From the NCBI GenBank assembly GCA_021776735.1, contig JAJFFH010000052.1, forward strand, positions 1 through 64,000: a stretch of DNA of 64,000 bases, given 5' to 3'. The position numbers and the translations under genes are program-made. Origin of the DNA: Planctomycetota bacterium (GTDB lineage: Bacteria; Planctomycetota; PLA2). This document shows, piece after piece, positions 16,448 to 25,503 of this stretch (position 1 is its first letter; each line of letters opens with the position of its first letter). The notes beneath the pieces are model-generated. The model was not told the DNA's origin. It saw only the letters and a list, made by a program, of their open reading frames with translations, and searched no databases.

Positions 16448-17707
16448 TTAACGATAAACCCGGGCTTCCGCCCAGTCGCAGAAATCCGAAATGTAGGAGT
16501 CACCGGGCCGCGCCTCGAGCACCAGCCGATCCACGCCCTTCATGTCGAGTTCGACAGCCAACGGCGCCTCGCCCCGGCGCCGGGTGAACTTCATGACCAC
16601 CTTGCCGTCGGCCAGGACCCGAAACTCGGCCGCGCCCTCGTCGCCGGCGGCGTCGTCGATCCCACAGCGCAAAAACAGCGCCTTCCAGCGCCCGCCGAGC
16701 ACATATTCGATCTTTGTGTGGGCGTGGACGCCGAGGCCGCGCGCGTATGTCTTGCCCGACATGCGCAGCGGTCCATCGAGCACCATCCGGTCCTTTTTCC
16801 AGGACGGCGGCTTTCCGAAGAGGGTCGTCTGATCGACGCGAATCGGGTCGAAGTCGGACAGGTGGGCGATGTGCTCGCCCAAGAACTCAAGCCTCGTCGC
16901 CAGGGCCCGCTCGACGGTGCCCTCCTCGCCCTCAATGAGATTCGGGCCAATGCGCTTCAGGCCGAGCGTGATGCGTCCGGCGTCTGCCAGGTGGACACGG
17001 ACCTTGAGCCCCTTGACGGCGTCCGGCGGCTCCGCGGCGCGCACGAAGCCAAAGACCTTGGCGACTTCGATGCGGCGTTCCTGTTCCTGGATGCGGACCG
17101 TGATCGTCTTTTGGCCGACCGAAATCACGCGGCCGGGCTGCGGATATGGCTTTGTGTCGCGCTGGACGATGACGACGTCGCGTCCGCGCGCGAGTTCGCG
17201 CAAGAACGCCTGGTCGTACTTGGCCTGAAGCGCCCCGAGTAGTCGGCCGAAGCGAACGGCGCGCACGAGTGCGAGCGGGACGCGCACGCGGGTCGTCGCC
17301 ATGCCCGCCAGCGTGACGTCGTCGCCCGTGCCCGCGACGGATCCGTTGAGCCGGTCGCCGTTTGCGAGATACAGGTTGAAGGGCATCGGCCGCGCTCGCT
17401 CCGGGGCCAACGACAGCCGGACGGAGACCATGTTTTTCGGGTTGACCGTGCGTACCTTGTCGTTCACCAAAAACCGAAGGCCGGAGGCATCGCCGTCCGT
17501 CAGCTTCCCCGAAAACACTCCGCCGTTGACCGCCGTCATCTCGTAGTCGGGCTCCGGTTCGGGCTCCGGTTCGGGCTCCGGCTGCGGGGCGGGTTTGGGT
17601 TCCGGCGCGGGCTTCGGCGTGTGCTCGCCTTCGCCCGCGACCGGGAGGCCCACGGCCAGGGAAAGGCACAGGCAGAGCCATGCCGGTCCGGCGTTCTTGC
17701 GACGCAT
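16448..17707 (-). CDS. Secreted NPCBM-domain protein
   Basis: 419 residues: signal peptide 1-24, a Pro/Glu repeat linker (about 30-54), a central beta-rich region, and a C-terminal NPCBM/NEW2 domain (about 300-419). The NPCBM signature is visible: ARGLGVHAHTKIEYVLGG, then FRVLADGKVV and DRLVLEARPGD. The family binds carbohydrate and is usually fused to glycosidases; no catalytic domain is seen here. Ser and Asp positions cannot assign a ligand. An exact dispersed word encodes LTDGDA at the start of the central region. It lies 20 bases after the TPR gene and is probably the last gene of that unit. Confidence 0.75.
   Translation of the reverse strand: MRRKNAGPAWLCLCLSLAVGLPVAGEGEHTPKPAPEPKPAPQPEPEPEPEPEPDYEMTAVNGGVFSGKLTDGDASGLRFLVNDKVRTVNPKNMVSVRLSLAPERARPMPFNLYLANGDRLNGSVAGTGDDVTLAGMATTRVRVPLALVRAVRFGRLLGALQAKYDQAFLRELARGRDVVIVQRDTKPYPQPGRVISVGQKTITVRIQEQERRIEVAKVFGFVRAAEPPDAVKGLKVRVHLADAGRITLGLKRIGPNLIEGEEGTVERALATRLEFLGEHIAHLSDFDPIRVDQTTLFGKPPSWKKDRMVLDGPLRMSGKTYARGLGVHAHTKIEYVLGGRWKALFLRCGIDDAAGDEGAAEFRVLADGKVVMKFTRRRGEAPLAVELDMKGVDRLVLEARPGDSYISDFCDWAEARVYR
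17488..17500 (-). repeat. Dispersed word ACGGACGGCGATG, copy 3
   Basis: Exact copy on the coding strand of the NPCBM gene, read as TDGDA, followed by CCTC. Confidence 0.85.
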
Positions 17708-17726
17708 CGTTTGGCTAATCGTTTGG

Positions 17727-18788
17727 CTAGTCGTCCGACGACTCGGTGACGCGCTTGCCCTCGGCGAGGGTCTTGTTGTACTGCTCGAGCAGCTCGCGGT
17801 ACCGGTCGGGGAACTTGTTCTTCAGCGCCTGGAGGACTTCCTCACGCTCCTTGTCGCGCATCAGGCCCCAGCGTTCGCCGGCCTTGCGCTTCGGCCGCGG
17901 ACGCAGGTCGCCGACCTTGCTCGCGCCGCCGGGGGCGTTCGACTGCTTGGCCGGGTTGGATGACGGGTCGTTGCCGCGCGGGGGGCCGCCGCCACCGCCC
18001 TGGCCCTGGTTCTTGCCTTCCTTTTTTTCGGCCTTCTTGATGAGTTCGTCGAGGATGTCGACGATTTCCTTTTGCTGTTTCTGGGTGCCATCGCCGGTCT
18101 TGCCGCTCTCGATGCGGCGGCCAACCTTCGACATGCGGCCAGCGAGGTCGTAAAGCGGGCTCTCCCACTCCTGGACGAGCTCGGCGAGAATCTGCTCCAT
18201 CGCCTTGCGGTAGCGCTCGGGCGAGTCGGGGTAGTCGGTCAGGAAGGTCTTGGCGGCGGTGATCGCCTGCTCTTTTTCGCGCTCCTGCCCAAGACAGACG
18301 ACACGGTAAAACGCCGCCTCGATGTCGCAGCCGACCTTGCTGCCGTATTTGTTGAGCACCTCGGCAAACACGCCCTTGGCCTCCTCGAACTGCTCCCGGT
18401 TCATCTGCGCCAGCCCGTAGCGAAACGTGGCGTACGCGCGCAGGTAGAAGTCCTCCGAACCGCGCAGCTTCGCGAACGCGTCGGCGGCGTCGGCGAACCG
18501 CTCGTTCAGGAGCCGGCCGTTCGCGCGCGAGTAATCCGGATAGATCATCAGCAGCGCCTGGTGGATGCAGCCGTACTCGCCGCCGAGCATCGCTCCCTCG
18601 CGCAGTGCCATCAGCTTCTTGTTCAGGTCCGGGGCCAGCTTGCGCTGCTCCATCTTCTTGAAGAAGAACGCGATGACCTTGGCCCGGCGCTTCTCGGCCA
18701 TCTTGCGGTTGGCGTTGGTTTCGGCGTCCTGGGCGACCGCGGTGACGGCCGGCAGCAGCAGGGAGAGAGTGAAAACGAGATAGCGCAT
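17727..18788 (-). CDS. Secreted TPR-like protein with disordered tail
   Basis: 353 residues, signal peptide 1-19 (cut after AVA). Residues 60-190 are helical repeats in the style of TPR or outer-membrane assembly factors (FADAADAFAKLRGSEDFYLR, FEEAKGVFAEVLNKYG). A Gly/Pro/Asn-rich disordered tail follows (250-300), then a basic helical C-terminus (WGLMRDKEREEVLQALKNK). Function unknown; the fold suggests a scaffold in the periplasm. Its ATG lies two bases beyond the stop of the upstream coiled-coil gene, so the two are surely co-translated. Genes of this layout often stand beside the moxR-type operon, as here. Confidence 0.65.
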   Translation of the reverse strand: MRYLVFTLSLLLPAVTAVAQDAETNANRKMAEKRRAKVIAFFFKKMEQRKLAPDLNKKLMALREGAMLGGEYGCIHQALLMIYPDYSRANGRLLNERFADAADAFAKLRGSEDFYLRAYATFRYGLAQMNREQFEEAKGVFAEVLNKYGSKVGCDIEAAFYRVVCLGQEREKEQAITAAKTFLTDYPDSPERYRKAMEQILAELVQEWESPLYDLAGRMSKVGRRIESGKTGDGTQKQQKEIVDILDELIKKAEKKEGKNQGQGGGGGPPRGNDPSSNPAKQSNAPGGASKVGDLRPRPKRKAGERWGLMRDKEREEVLQALKNKFPDRYRELLEQYNKTLAEGKRVTESSDD

Positions 18789-18790
18789 GA

Positions 18791-20983
18791 CTAACCATCC
18801 TCCTCGCGGTTGAGGCGATCCGCCATCGTCCGCGTCAGCTTCGCTGTCGATTTCTGCTTGCCGGCGATCCGGCCCCGCTCGGTGTCCTCCTTGCTGACGA
18901 ACCGGTCGAACGTCGAGGTCCGGCGGTTCACGCGGAGTTGCAGCGAACGGAGCATCTTCAGCTCGGCCGAGGTCGGCAGCAGGTTCTGGTCCTGGTCGCC
19001 TTCCTGGCTGTCGCCGTCGCCCGGCTTGCCCCCCTGGCGCTGGTTCAGCTCTTCTTTGATGACCTCGATGAGCTCCTTCAAGGTCTCGATGATGTCGCGC
19101 TGCACGGCGCGCGTGTAGTCACCGGTCTTGAGCTTGGTGAGGCGCGCCGCCAGGCCGTCCAGGTCCTGTCTCATGTCGTCGAGGACATCGGGGATCACGA
19201 CCGTCGTACCCTCTTCGCGCATGATCTCGAGCACCTTCTCGGCCTCGGCGGCCAGGTCGGCCTCGCCGTCACCGAGCTGCCGGCCCTTGTCCTGCAGCGC
19301 GCGCGGGGTCTTGCCCGTGACCTCCTTGAGGCGGTTGTGCAGGCTCAGGGTCTGCTTGAAGATCTTTGTCTGCTTGGCGAGCATGCGCGACAGGCGGCGC
19401 TCCAGCGCCTCGAGCAGCATGAGCTGCTCCTCCTCGCGCAGTTGTCGCAGCGCCTCTTCGAGCTCCTCTTTCGCCTTCTCGAGGCGCTCGATCGCTTCCT
19501 GCTGGTCGGAGTTGGCGCGCTTGGCGGACTTGCTGCGCAGGTTCTGCTTCGCGCGCTGCATCGCCTTCTTCGCGCCCTGGACGCCCTGCTGGCCGGGCGT
19601 GGGCTCGCCGCCCTTGTCGCCGTTCGGCTTTTGGCCGTCGTCGCCCTTCTTCATCTTCTTGAGGAGGTCTGCGGTGTCCTCCTCGACCTTTTCCTGCTCC
19701 TTGGCGAGCTTGTCGTAGTCGGGAAGCTTGATGAGGCGCTTGAGTTCCTTCTCGAACTCCTGGAGCTTCTTGTAGGCCTCTTCGAGTTCCTTTTTGGCTT
19801 CGTCCTGCGGCGGCTGGGCCTTTTGGTTGCGGCCCTTCTTGAGGCTGCCCTCGGCCTTCTCCATCTCACCGGACGCCTTGCCGACGTTGCCGGAACCCGA
19901 GTCGTTGCCGGGAGCCGCGCGCTCGAGTTTCTCCAGATCCTTCTTGAGCCGCTCGGCGTCCTTGCGGATGCGCTCCTGGTCCTCGGCGAGCTTGTCCTCG
20001 TCGTGGCGCTTGTGCCGCTCTTTCAGGCGCTTTAGGGCCTCGACTGTCTCGCGCAGGTCGCTCTCGGCGTCCTTTTGCATCTGTTCGGGCGAGGCCTTTT
20101 CGCCCTGCATGCGCGCGGCGGCGTTCTTCATGTTCTCCGCTGCGCTCTTGCTGGCGTTGGCCGCCTGGTCCGCGGGGCTGCCCCGTCCGGTCTTTTGCTT
20201 TTTCATCGCATCGGGCAGGCCCTGCGCGTGCTTGGCGATGTCCTGGGCGAGCTTCTCCGCCTTTTTGGCGGCGCCAGCCTGCGCACCTGCGTCCTTTTGG
20301 CCGCGCATCTCCCGCTGCTCCTTGAGCAGCTCCTTCGCGCGGTCGAGCAGTTCGCCGGCCGCCGCGTTCGCCTTCGGATTCTTCGTGCGCTTGTTGAGCT
20401 TGTTCTGGCGGTTGATGAGGTTTTGCAGCTTTGCCATGGCGGCCTTGGCGCGCTGCAGGGTCTTCTCCGGGTTGGCGAACTTCTCCGACTTCAGATGCTG
20501 GTCGCGCTCTTGCTTGATCAGCTTCTCAACCGAGTCCTTCATGCTCTCGAGCTGCTTGATCTTCTCCTTCAGCTCTTCGCGCTCCGCGTCGCGATCGAGA
20601 AGAATGTCGAGGATCAGCTTGAGTTCGAGACCGAACTTCTTCTGCTTCTCGACGGCCTCGGGCCAGTACTCCTCCTTGAGCAGGTCCTGGATCTCCTTGG
20701 CGATGTCGAGGGTGCCGCGGTCCTTGCTGCGCTGGAACGCCGCGCGCAAACGCGCCGCCTGCTCGGGGTTGTCCTTTTCGAGGTACTTCGCGACCCGCCG
20801 CATGGAGTCCTCGATCTTCTTGAGGCGCGCCGCAACGAGCTTTTGCTTTTCGGCGAGCGCGGCCGGGTCGAGGACCGGTGTCTTCTTTCCGGCCGGTGCC
20901 GGTTCCTGTGCGCGCAGGCGTGAGGACAGCAGGGGCAAGGCCAACAGGGCCAGAGCCAGCGAGAGCAGGGGGACTTGTCGCAC
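18791..20983 (-). CDS. Large secreted coiled-coil protein
   Basis: 730 residues. GTG start at 20983 with a GGAGG site nine bases upstream. Signal peptide about 1-25 (MRQVPLLSLALALLALPLLS). Almost the whole mature chain is Lys/Glu/Gln/Leu-rich heptads (for example EERLKKDLEKLERA-type segments), so a long rod is expected, broken by a few Gly/Asn linkers near 360-470 and 640-660. No globular enzyme domain and no transmembrane helix after the signal peptide. Its charge pattern and place directly upstream of the TPR protein suggest that both build one periplasmic or surface assembly. Not SMC (no Walker motifs). Confidence 0.65.
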   Translation of the reverse strand: MRQVPLLSLALALLALPLLSSRLRAQEPAPAGKKTPVLDPAALAEKQKLVAARLKKIEDSMRRVAKYLEKDNPEQAARLRAAFQRSKDRGTLDIAKEIQDLLKEEYWPEAVEKQKKFGLELKLILDILLDRDAEREELKEKIKQLESMKDSVEKLIKQERDQHLKSEKFANPEKTLQRAKAAMAKLQNLINRQNKLNKRTKNPKANAAAGELLDRAKELLKEQREMRGQKDAGAQAGAAKKAEKLAQDIAKHAQGLPDAMKKQKTGRGSPADQAANASKSAAENMKNAAARMQGEKASPEQMQKDAESDLRETVEALKRLKERHKRHDEDKLAEDQERIRKDAERLKKDLEKLERAAPGNDSGSGNVGKASGEMEKAEGSLKKGRNQKAQPPQDEAKKELEEAYKKLQEFEKELKRLIKLPDYDKLAKEQEKVEEDTADLLKKMKKGDDGQKPNGDKGGEPTPGQQGVQGAKKAMQRAKQNLRSKSAKRANSDQQEAIERLEKAKEELEEALRQLREEEQLMLLEALERRLSRMLAKQTKIFKQTLSLHNRLKEVTGKTPRALQDKGRQLGDGEADLAAEAEKVLEIMREEGTTVVIPDVLDDMRQDLDGLAARLTKLKTGDYTRAVQRDIIETLKELIEVIKEELNQRQGGKPGDGDSQEGDQDQNLLPTSAELKMLRSLQLRVNRRTSTFDRFVSKEDTERGRIAGKQKSTAKLTRTMADRLNREEDG

Positions 20984-21130
20984 TACGTAGCCTCCAATAA
21001 AACCGCGAGTTACCGATGCGAGTTACAGATTCTAATACGCCTTTCGCGCGCGCGGGCTCGCTTGCTGCGGTGGTTTTGACACGGGTTAGACAAACCGTTT
21101 CTTCCGGTCATCCCGCGGGCCGGGCGCGCC

Positions 21131-21136
21131 TATACT
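21131..21136 (+). promoter_or_regulatory. -10 box (TATACT) near the VWA gene start
   Basis: TATACT ends ten bases before ATG 21147, predicting a leader of only a few bases. A TTGACA lies further upstream at 21076 but is not spaced for this -10. Confidence 0.45.
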
Positions 21137-21146
21137 GGGCGGGTCC

Positions 21147-22388
21147 ATGCGAATCGCGGTTTTCGTCCTTCTGCTCATCGGCATTGGCGCGGCCAAGGGC
21201 ACCCCGAAAACCGCCTATGTGGACAAAAACGCGGCTCTGGGGCTGGTTTCGCAGTACTCGCGGGCCAAGAGCTGGGCGCTCAAGGGCATGGTCTTGTTGT
21301 CCCTCGGCCCAAAATGGCACCCGGCGGCCGCGGGAATCGTCACCAAGAGCCTCGAGAGCCGGGATAAGCGGCTTCGTGCGTACGCCCTCGAGGTCCTAAA
21401 GCACACGGACGGCGATGCCTTGCGCCGGGTCGCGACCCGGGAGATGGTGGGCGCGCTGGTGGATGCCCAGCGATCGACCAACGACTACTACGGGCTTCGG
21501 GCGCGCAAGGTCCTCGAGGTGATCGCCCCCGCGGCCGGCGCGAAGACGAAGGGCGAATGGATGCGCTGGTGGGGCAAGGTTGGCGGAAGCTACGAGCCCC
21601 TGCCGTGGAAGGAGCCGTCCGCGCCGGCCGTGAAACGGGGCCCGCGGCGGACCGTCGCGCACCCGTTCTTGCGGCGGGTCTTCGATCTTCAGGAAAACGG
21701 CCTCGAACTGGTCATTGTCATCGACTCCACGGGCAGCATGCAGCCGGCCATCGATCAGGCCCGCGACGCCATCGTCGCGGTCGTCGAGGTCTTGGGCGCG
21801 ATCGCCCCCACGTTCCGGGTCGGACTCGTGACCTACCGTGACGACGACGACCCGGGCCTCAAAGGCTCCGCGCGGGTCCTGGCCAAGCTGTCGCGCAACG
21901 CCAAGTCCGTGCGCGCGAAGCTGGCATCATTGCGCGCCCAGGGTGGCGGCGACGCTCCCGAACGGGTCAGTCACGGCCTGGACAAGGCACTGCGCAGCCG
22001 CATGGGCTGGACCAAGAAAGCCGCCAAGCTGGTCGTGCTCGTCGGCGACGCTCCGGCCAAGGACGAAAATCGCGCGATCACGCTGGCCCGCATGGCGCAC
22101 ACCAACCCGGGTTCGATCCTGACCGCCACCGGCAAGGCCACCGTAAAACCGTTCATCATCTCGGCCATCGGTGCCTCTTCGGTTTCCGAAAAGTGGTTCA
22201 AGAAAATCGTGGCTGCGGGCGGCGGTTCGTACGCCCAGATTTCAACCCGCAACCGCGGCCAGGCCCGCCGCGCCTCCCGCATCGTCCACCACATCCTGCT
22301 GTTGGCCTTTGGCGCACGCTGGAAGTCCCAGGTCGCGGAATTCCTCCGCATCTACGACCGCTACAAGCGCCGCAAGTACTTCAAGTAG
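21147..22388 (+). CDS. VWA-domain protein with N-terminal helical repeats
   Basis: 413 residues, signal peptide 1-17 (IAVFVLLLIGIGAAKG). An Arg/Lys-rich helical segment (25-135, HEAT-like) precedes the VWA domain (about 185-400). The metal-ion adhesion motif is complete: VIDSTGSM (DxTxS), then LVTYRDDDDPG and the distal VLVGDAPAKDE. Such proteins bind ligands through a divalent cation. The exact dispersed word at 21405 encodes HTDGDA in the helical part. Transcribed divergently from the coiled-coil operon and convergent, 20 bases apart, with the APH gene, so it is likely a single-gene unit. Confidence 0.8.
   Translation: MRIAVFVLLLIGIGAAKGTPKTAYVDKNAALGLVSQYSRAKSWALKGMVLLSLGPKWHPAAAGIVTKSLESRDKRLRAYALEVLKHTDGDALRRVATREMVGALVDAQRSTNDYYGLRARKVLEVIAPAAGAKTKGEWMRWWGKVGGSYEPLPWKEPSAPAVKRGPRRTVAHPFLRRVFDLQENGLELVIVIDSTGSMQPAIDQARDAIVAVVEVLGAIAPTFRVGLVTYRDDDDPGLKGSARVLAKLSRNAKSVRAKLASLRAQGGGDAPERVSHGLDKALRSRMGWTKKAAKLVVLVGDAPAKDENRAITLARMAHTNPGSILTATGKATVKPFIISAIGASSVSEKWFKKIVAAGGGSYAQISTRNRGQARRASRIVHHILLLAFGARWKSQVAEFLRIYDRYKRRKYFK
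21405..21417 (+). repeat. Dispersed word ACGGACGGCGATG, copy 4
   Basis: Exact copy in the VWA gene, same strand, read as TDGDA, followed by CCTT. Confidence 0.85.
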
Positions 22389-22408
22389 CGCAAGGAGCCG
22401 CAGGTACT

Positions 22409-23329
22409 TCAGGCATTGAGGGTCTTGTCGATGCGCGCGAGGACGTCTTTGTGGCAGCGCGGCCGCTCGTTTTCCGAGTCGAGAAAGCCGACCATGTTGA
22501 ACAGGTCGAACAGATCCGCCAGCCGGCGCCAGTTCTCCGACAGCGTGCCGCCGGCTTCTTCATAGCCGCAGGCGAGCCCTTGTTCGAACTCGGAGGATGT
22601 GCCCCAGCGCAGCATCATTCCGATGTCGAACAGCGCGGGGCCAGCCCAGGCGAACTCCCAGTCGAAGACCATGGGCCCGTCGGCGTCGAGATCCCATTTC
22701 ACGTTCCACGGCTTGAAGTCGGCGTGGCACAGGACCGGCGCCGTGTCCATTTCGCTTTCGTGCTCGTCCCATAGCGCACGGACTTGTTGCGCGCGCCGGG
22801 CGCCCATGCGGTTTTCGGCGTGCCGCCCGAGGCAGCCCTCGGCCCATGCGCGCAGACCGGCGAGCGCGCTGGAGAACCGCTCCTTGACGCGCAGCGTCGC
22901 GTCGAACATGCCGGCGTGCTCGAAGGCGATGGCTCCCTGGAGTGCCGCGAGACACGCTCCGACGACGCGGCCCGTGGACTCGTCGTCGGTGAGTTCGCGC
23001 CAGTTGATGAATGCCGTCAGGTAGCCGGCACCGTTGGGTGCTTCCTCGAGGAGGCGCGGTACAGGGACGTGGCCGGCGACGGCGTGCAGCAGCGCGGCCT
23101 CCTTGCGCAACACCAGCCGGCTTGCGTCGCTGTCGTCGAGTGGTAGACGGGCCACGATGTCGCCGACCCGCACATTGAGCGAGCGGCAGCCGCCTTCCAG
23201 CGCGGCCCACGGTTTTTCCTGCAGCCGCGGCCAGGGAGCCAGGCGTCGCCGGACCTCCGCGTCGTCCAGCGTCGGTCGCGCCCGTGAATCGGTCCAGTTC
23301 GCTTCAGCGACAAGAAGAGTCGCGGCCAA
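22409..23329 (-). CDS. APH/choline-kinase-like small-molecule kinase
   Basis: About 306 residues if it starts at TTG 23329, five bases after the stop of the upstream membrane gene. The kinase signatures are LCHADFKPWNVKWD (HxDxxxxN catalytic loop) and VFDWEF (metal-binding Asp). The N-terminal lobe has WAALEGGCRSLNVRVGDIVA. The family phosphorylates aminoglycosides, choline, thiamine, homoserine or sugars, and the substrate cannot be told here. An upstream ATG would add about 30 residues that lie inside the neighbouring gene in another frame, so it is not used. Last gene of the moxR operon by spacing. Confidence 0.75.
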   Translation of the reverse strand: MAATLLVAEANWTDSRARPTLDDAEVRRRLAPWPRLQEKPWAALEGGCRSLNVRVGDIVARLPLDDSDASRLVLRKEAALLHAVAGHVPVPRLLEEAPNGAGYLTAFINWRELTDDESTGRVVGACLAALQGAIAFEHAGMFDATLRVKERFSSALAGLRAWAEGCLGRHAENRMGARRAQQVRALWDEHESEMDTAPVLCHADFKPWNVKWDLDADGPMVFDWEFAWAGPALFDIGMMLRWGTSSEFEQGLACGYEEAGGTLSENWRRLADLFDLFNMVGFLDSENERPRCHKDVLARIDKTLNA

Positions 23330-23333
23330 CGGT

Positions 23334-25490
23334 CTATCCGTCGTCCTTGTCCTTTTTCTTGCCCCCGGGGCCGAAGAGCTCCTCGAGGGCCTTGTCGTAG
23401 CGTTTCTTGGTGGCCTTCTCGACATCGGTCTGGGCGTTGATCAGGTCGCGGAAACGCTGAATGATCTCGGTGAAGTCGGCCAGCTTGATCATCTTGGCGA
23501 GCACGGCGCGCATCGACTTGAGCACGCGCTCGTAACCGTCCTGAAGTTCATCGCCGTCCGTTCCCTTGACCTGGAGGTTCTCCGCACCGCGGGCGGCGTT
23601 GTCCAGGGCCGTGGCGTGGCCCGCCATGGTCTTTTCGCGCAGGTTCTTGAGCGAACGCAGGATGCCGCGGCGTAGCTGGCTGATGCGCGCCTCGTCGTAG
23701 ACGCGGTTGTAGAGCATTTCCAGAAAGATCTGGTCCATGGCGCGTTCGATCGCGCGCACGCGGCGGCCGATCTCGCGCTGGTCCTGGCCCTGCGCCTCGA
23801 TGCGGATACGCAGTTCGTTGGGGTTGCTCGGCGGCTGGTCGCGGATGTCGAGGAAACGGTCGCGCAGGCGTTCCTCGCGGCGGATCAGTTCCTCGAACAG
23901 GCGGCGCTGCTCGGCCTGGCGGCGGCGCAACTCGTTGAACAGCTCCTCCAGCGTGACGACCTTGACGGTGATCGGATCCGACTTGGTTTCATGCGCGTCG
24001 GGCTGCGCGTTGTCCTTCGCGTAGGCATGGAGTGCGAGGAAGGCGCCCGGCGTCAGCTTCATCGGACCGAGCTCAAGCATGCCGCGCAGCTCGACCTCCC
24101 GGCTGCCGAAGTCCTTCGTGGCGAGGGGCACGACGTCCGGTTTCGGCGCCGCGCGGTCTCCGGCGCTCTTGAGCACCTCGATGCGGCCCTCGACGACTCG
24201 GACGTCATCGGTGGCGCGCAGCATGTACGGGATGACCGCGCCGGTTACGACCATGGTCCCGATGCCCTCCTTCATGAAGCGGAGCTTCGGGGCGCGGTCG
24301 TCCATCACGCGGACCAAGAAGCGTGGCGCCAGCGACGGGTTGGACAGGCCGTCGGTGTCGCGCAGCCGCACGCCGGCGAGCACGGTCTTGGTCGGGCGCA
24401 GCGTGAGCTCGAACGTTTTCTCGCCGGTGATCTGCATCGACAGGCGGCCGCCCTCGTTTTCGCCCGTGATGAGGTGCGCCTCCTTGAGCGGCTTGGTAGC
24501 GGCGCCGCGCACGGTGACAAAGCCGCCGCGCAGCATCTCGGGGTCGCCCGCGGAAAGGTCCACGAGTTCCGGCTCGCGGCCCGCGTAGTCGGGGAAGCCG
24601 ATCGTCAGCGAGAACTCCGCGACCTCCGGGGGCTCGAGCAGCTCGATCCTGTAGGGGTCGGTGATCTCGTCGCCGCCCTCGAGGTGGAACGTGATCGGGA
24701 ACGAGATGTCCTTGAACTCGTAGCGGTAGGTTCGCGACTGCACGTCGGTCGCCATCGTCACGCGTCCGCGGTCGCCCTCGCTGTCGTGGTAGACCAAAGT
24801 CACCTTGTCGGGATGGATCTCGCCGACGCTGCGGGCAATCACGACCAGATCGTCGCCGCGCACGATGCGCGCCACGCCGCCCGGGAAACGCTCCTCGTCG
24901 ATGACCAGGTAGGTTTTCTGCGGCCAACGGATGTCGCGCAAGAGCACGTTGCGCTGAAACCAGATCGAGGCCGACTCGCGGTCGGCGAAGGATCCTCCGG
25001 CGAGGAGGAGCAGGGCAGCCAGCCCCAGCAGCGCCATCTTTGCGACGCGGCCGGTGTTGATGATTTCGCGGAATCGCACCTGGCGGACCGGTTCGACCGC
25101 CTCGGCGATCGCGTCGTCGACGAGTTGCGGCGACATGCCGAGGCTCTCGGGGTCTTCGACCCGCGCCAATTGCAGCGCCGAGATGAGCCGATCGTCCAGC
25201 TGGCGGAATCGCGCCTCGACGGCGACGGCAAGCGGGTCCTCGCCGGGGACGCCGCCCATGCGCACCACGACGAAACGCCAGGCGGCCCAGACAAGGGCGG
25301 CCAGCCCGGACAGCAAGAGCACGCCACGGGCCGCGGTTTCCAGCTTGAAGAAGCGGTCGAGAACGAAGCTCAACACGACGCAGAGCAAGAGCATGCCGGC
25401 GACGCGCGCCGCGCCGTCCAGAAACATCGCCGTTGCGACGCGTCCCTTCAAGGACTCAAGCTTGCGACGGATGGGGGTCAGGTCGGTCAT
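23334..25490 (-). CDS. Large membrane protein with coiled-coil C-terminus
   Basis: 718 residues. ATG 25490 follows a good GAAGGGA site; the longer reading frame overlaps the upstream gene and is not used. Two transmembrane helices lie at about 30-50 and 55-72, a third near 150-170, then a long extracytoplasmic beta-rich region (180-500) and a charged coiled-coil (about 500-718, Arg/Glu/Gln-rich, ending in GGKKKDKDDG). The layout resembles the DUF4175-type proteins of these operons; I do not recognise it more precisely. The exact dispersed word at 23549 encodes KGTDGDE. Fifth of six genes in the moxR operon. Confidence 0.65.
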   Translation of the reverse strand: MTDLTPIRRKLESLKGRVATAMFLDGAARVAGMLLLCVVLSFVLDRFFKLETAARGVLLLSGLAALVWAAWRFVVVRMGGVPGEDPLAVAVEARFRQLDDRLISALQLARVEDPESLGMSPQLVDDAIAEAVEPVRQVRFREIINTGRVAKMALLGLAALLLLAGGSFADRESASIWFQRNVLLRDIRWPQKTYLVIDEERFPGGVARIVRGDDLVVIARSVGEIHPDKVTLVYHDSEGDRGRVTMATDVQSRTYRYEFKDISFPITFHLEGGDEITDPYRIELLEPPEVAEFSLTIGFPDYAGREPELVDLSAGDPEMLRGGFVTVRGAATKPLKEAHLITGENEGGRLSMQITGEKTFELTLRPTKTVLAGVRLRDTDGLSNPSLAPRFLVRVMDDRAPKLRFMKEGIGTMVVTGAVIPYMLRATDDVRVVEGRIEVLKSAGDRAAPKPDVVPLATKDFGSREVELRGMLELGPMKLTPGAFLALHAYAKDNAQPDAHETKSDPITVKVVTLEELFNELRRRQAEQRRLFEELIRREERLRDRFLDIRDQPPSNPNELRIRIEAQGQDQREIGRRVRAIERAMDQIFLEMLYNRVYDEARISQLRRGILRSLKNLREKTMAGHATALDNAARGAENLQVKGTDGDELQDGYERVLKSMRAVLAKMIKLADFTEIIQRFRDLINAQTDVEKATKKRYDKALEELFGPGGKKKDKDDG
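23549..23561 (-). repeat. Dispersed word ACGGACGGCGATG, copy 5
   Basis: Exact copy on the coding strand of the membrane gene, read as TDGDE, followed by AACT. Confidence 0.85.
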
Positions 25491-25503
25491 GAAGAGTCCC
25501 TTC

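Noticed and set aside
22409..23425. APH start at 23425
   Set aside because: The extra N-terminus lies inside the upstream gene in another frame and is Arg/Ser-rich; TTG 23329 fits the family.
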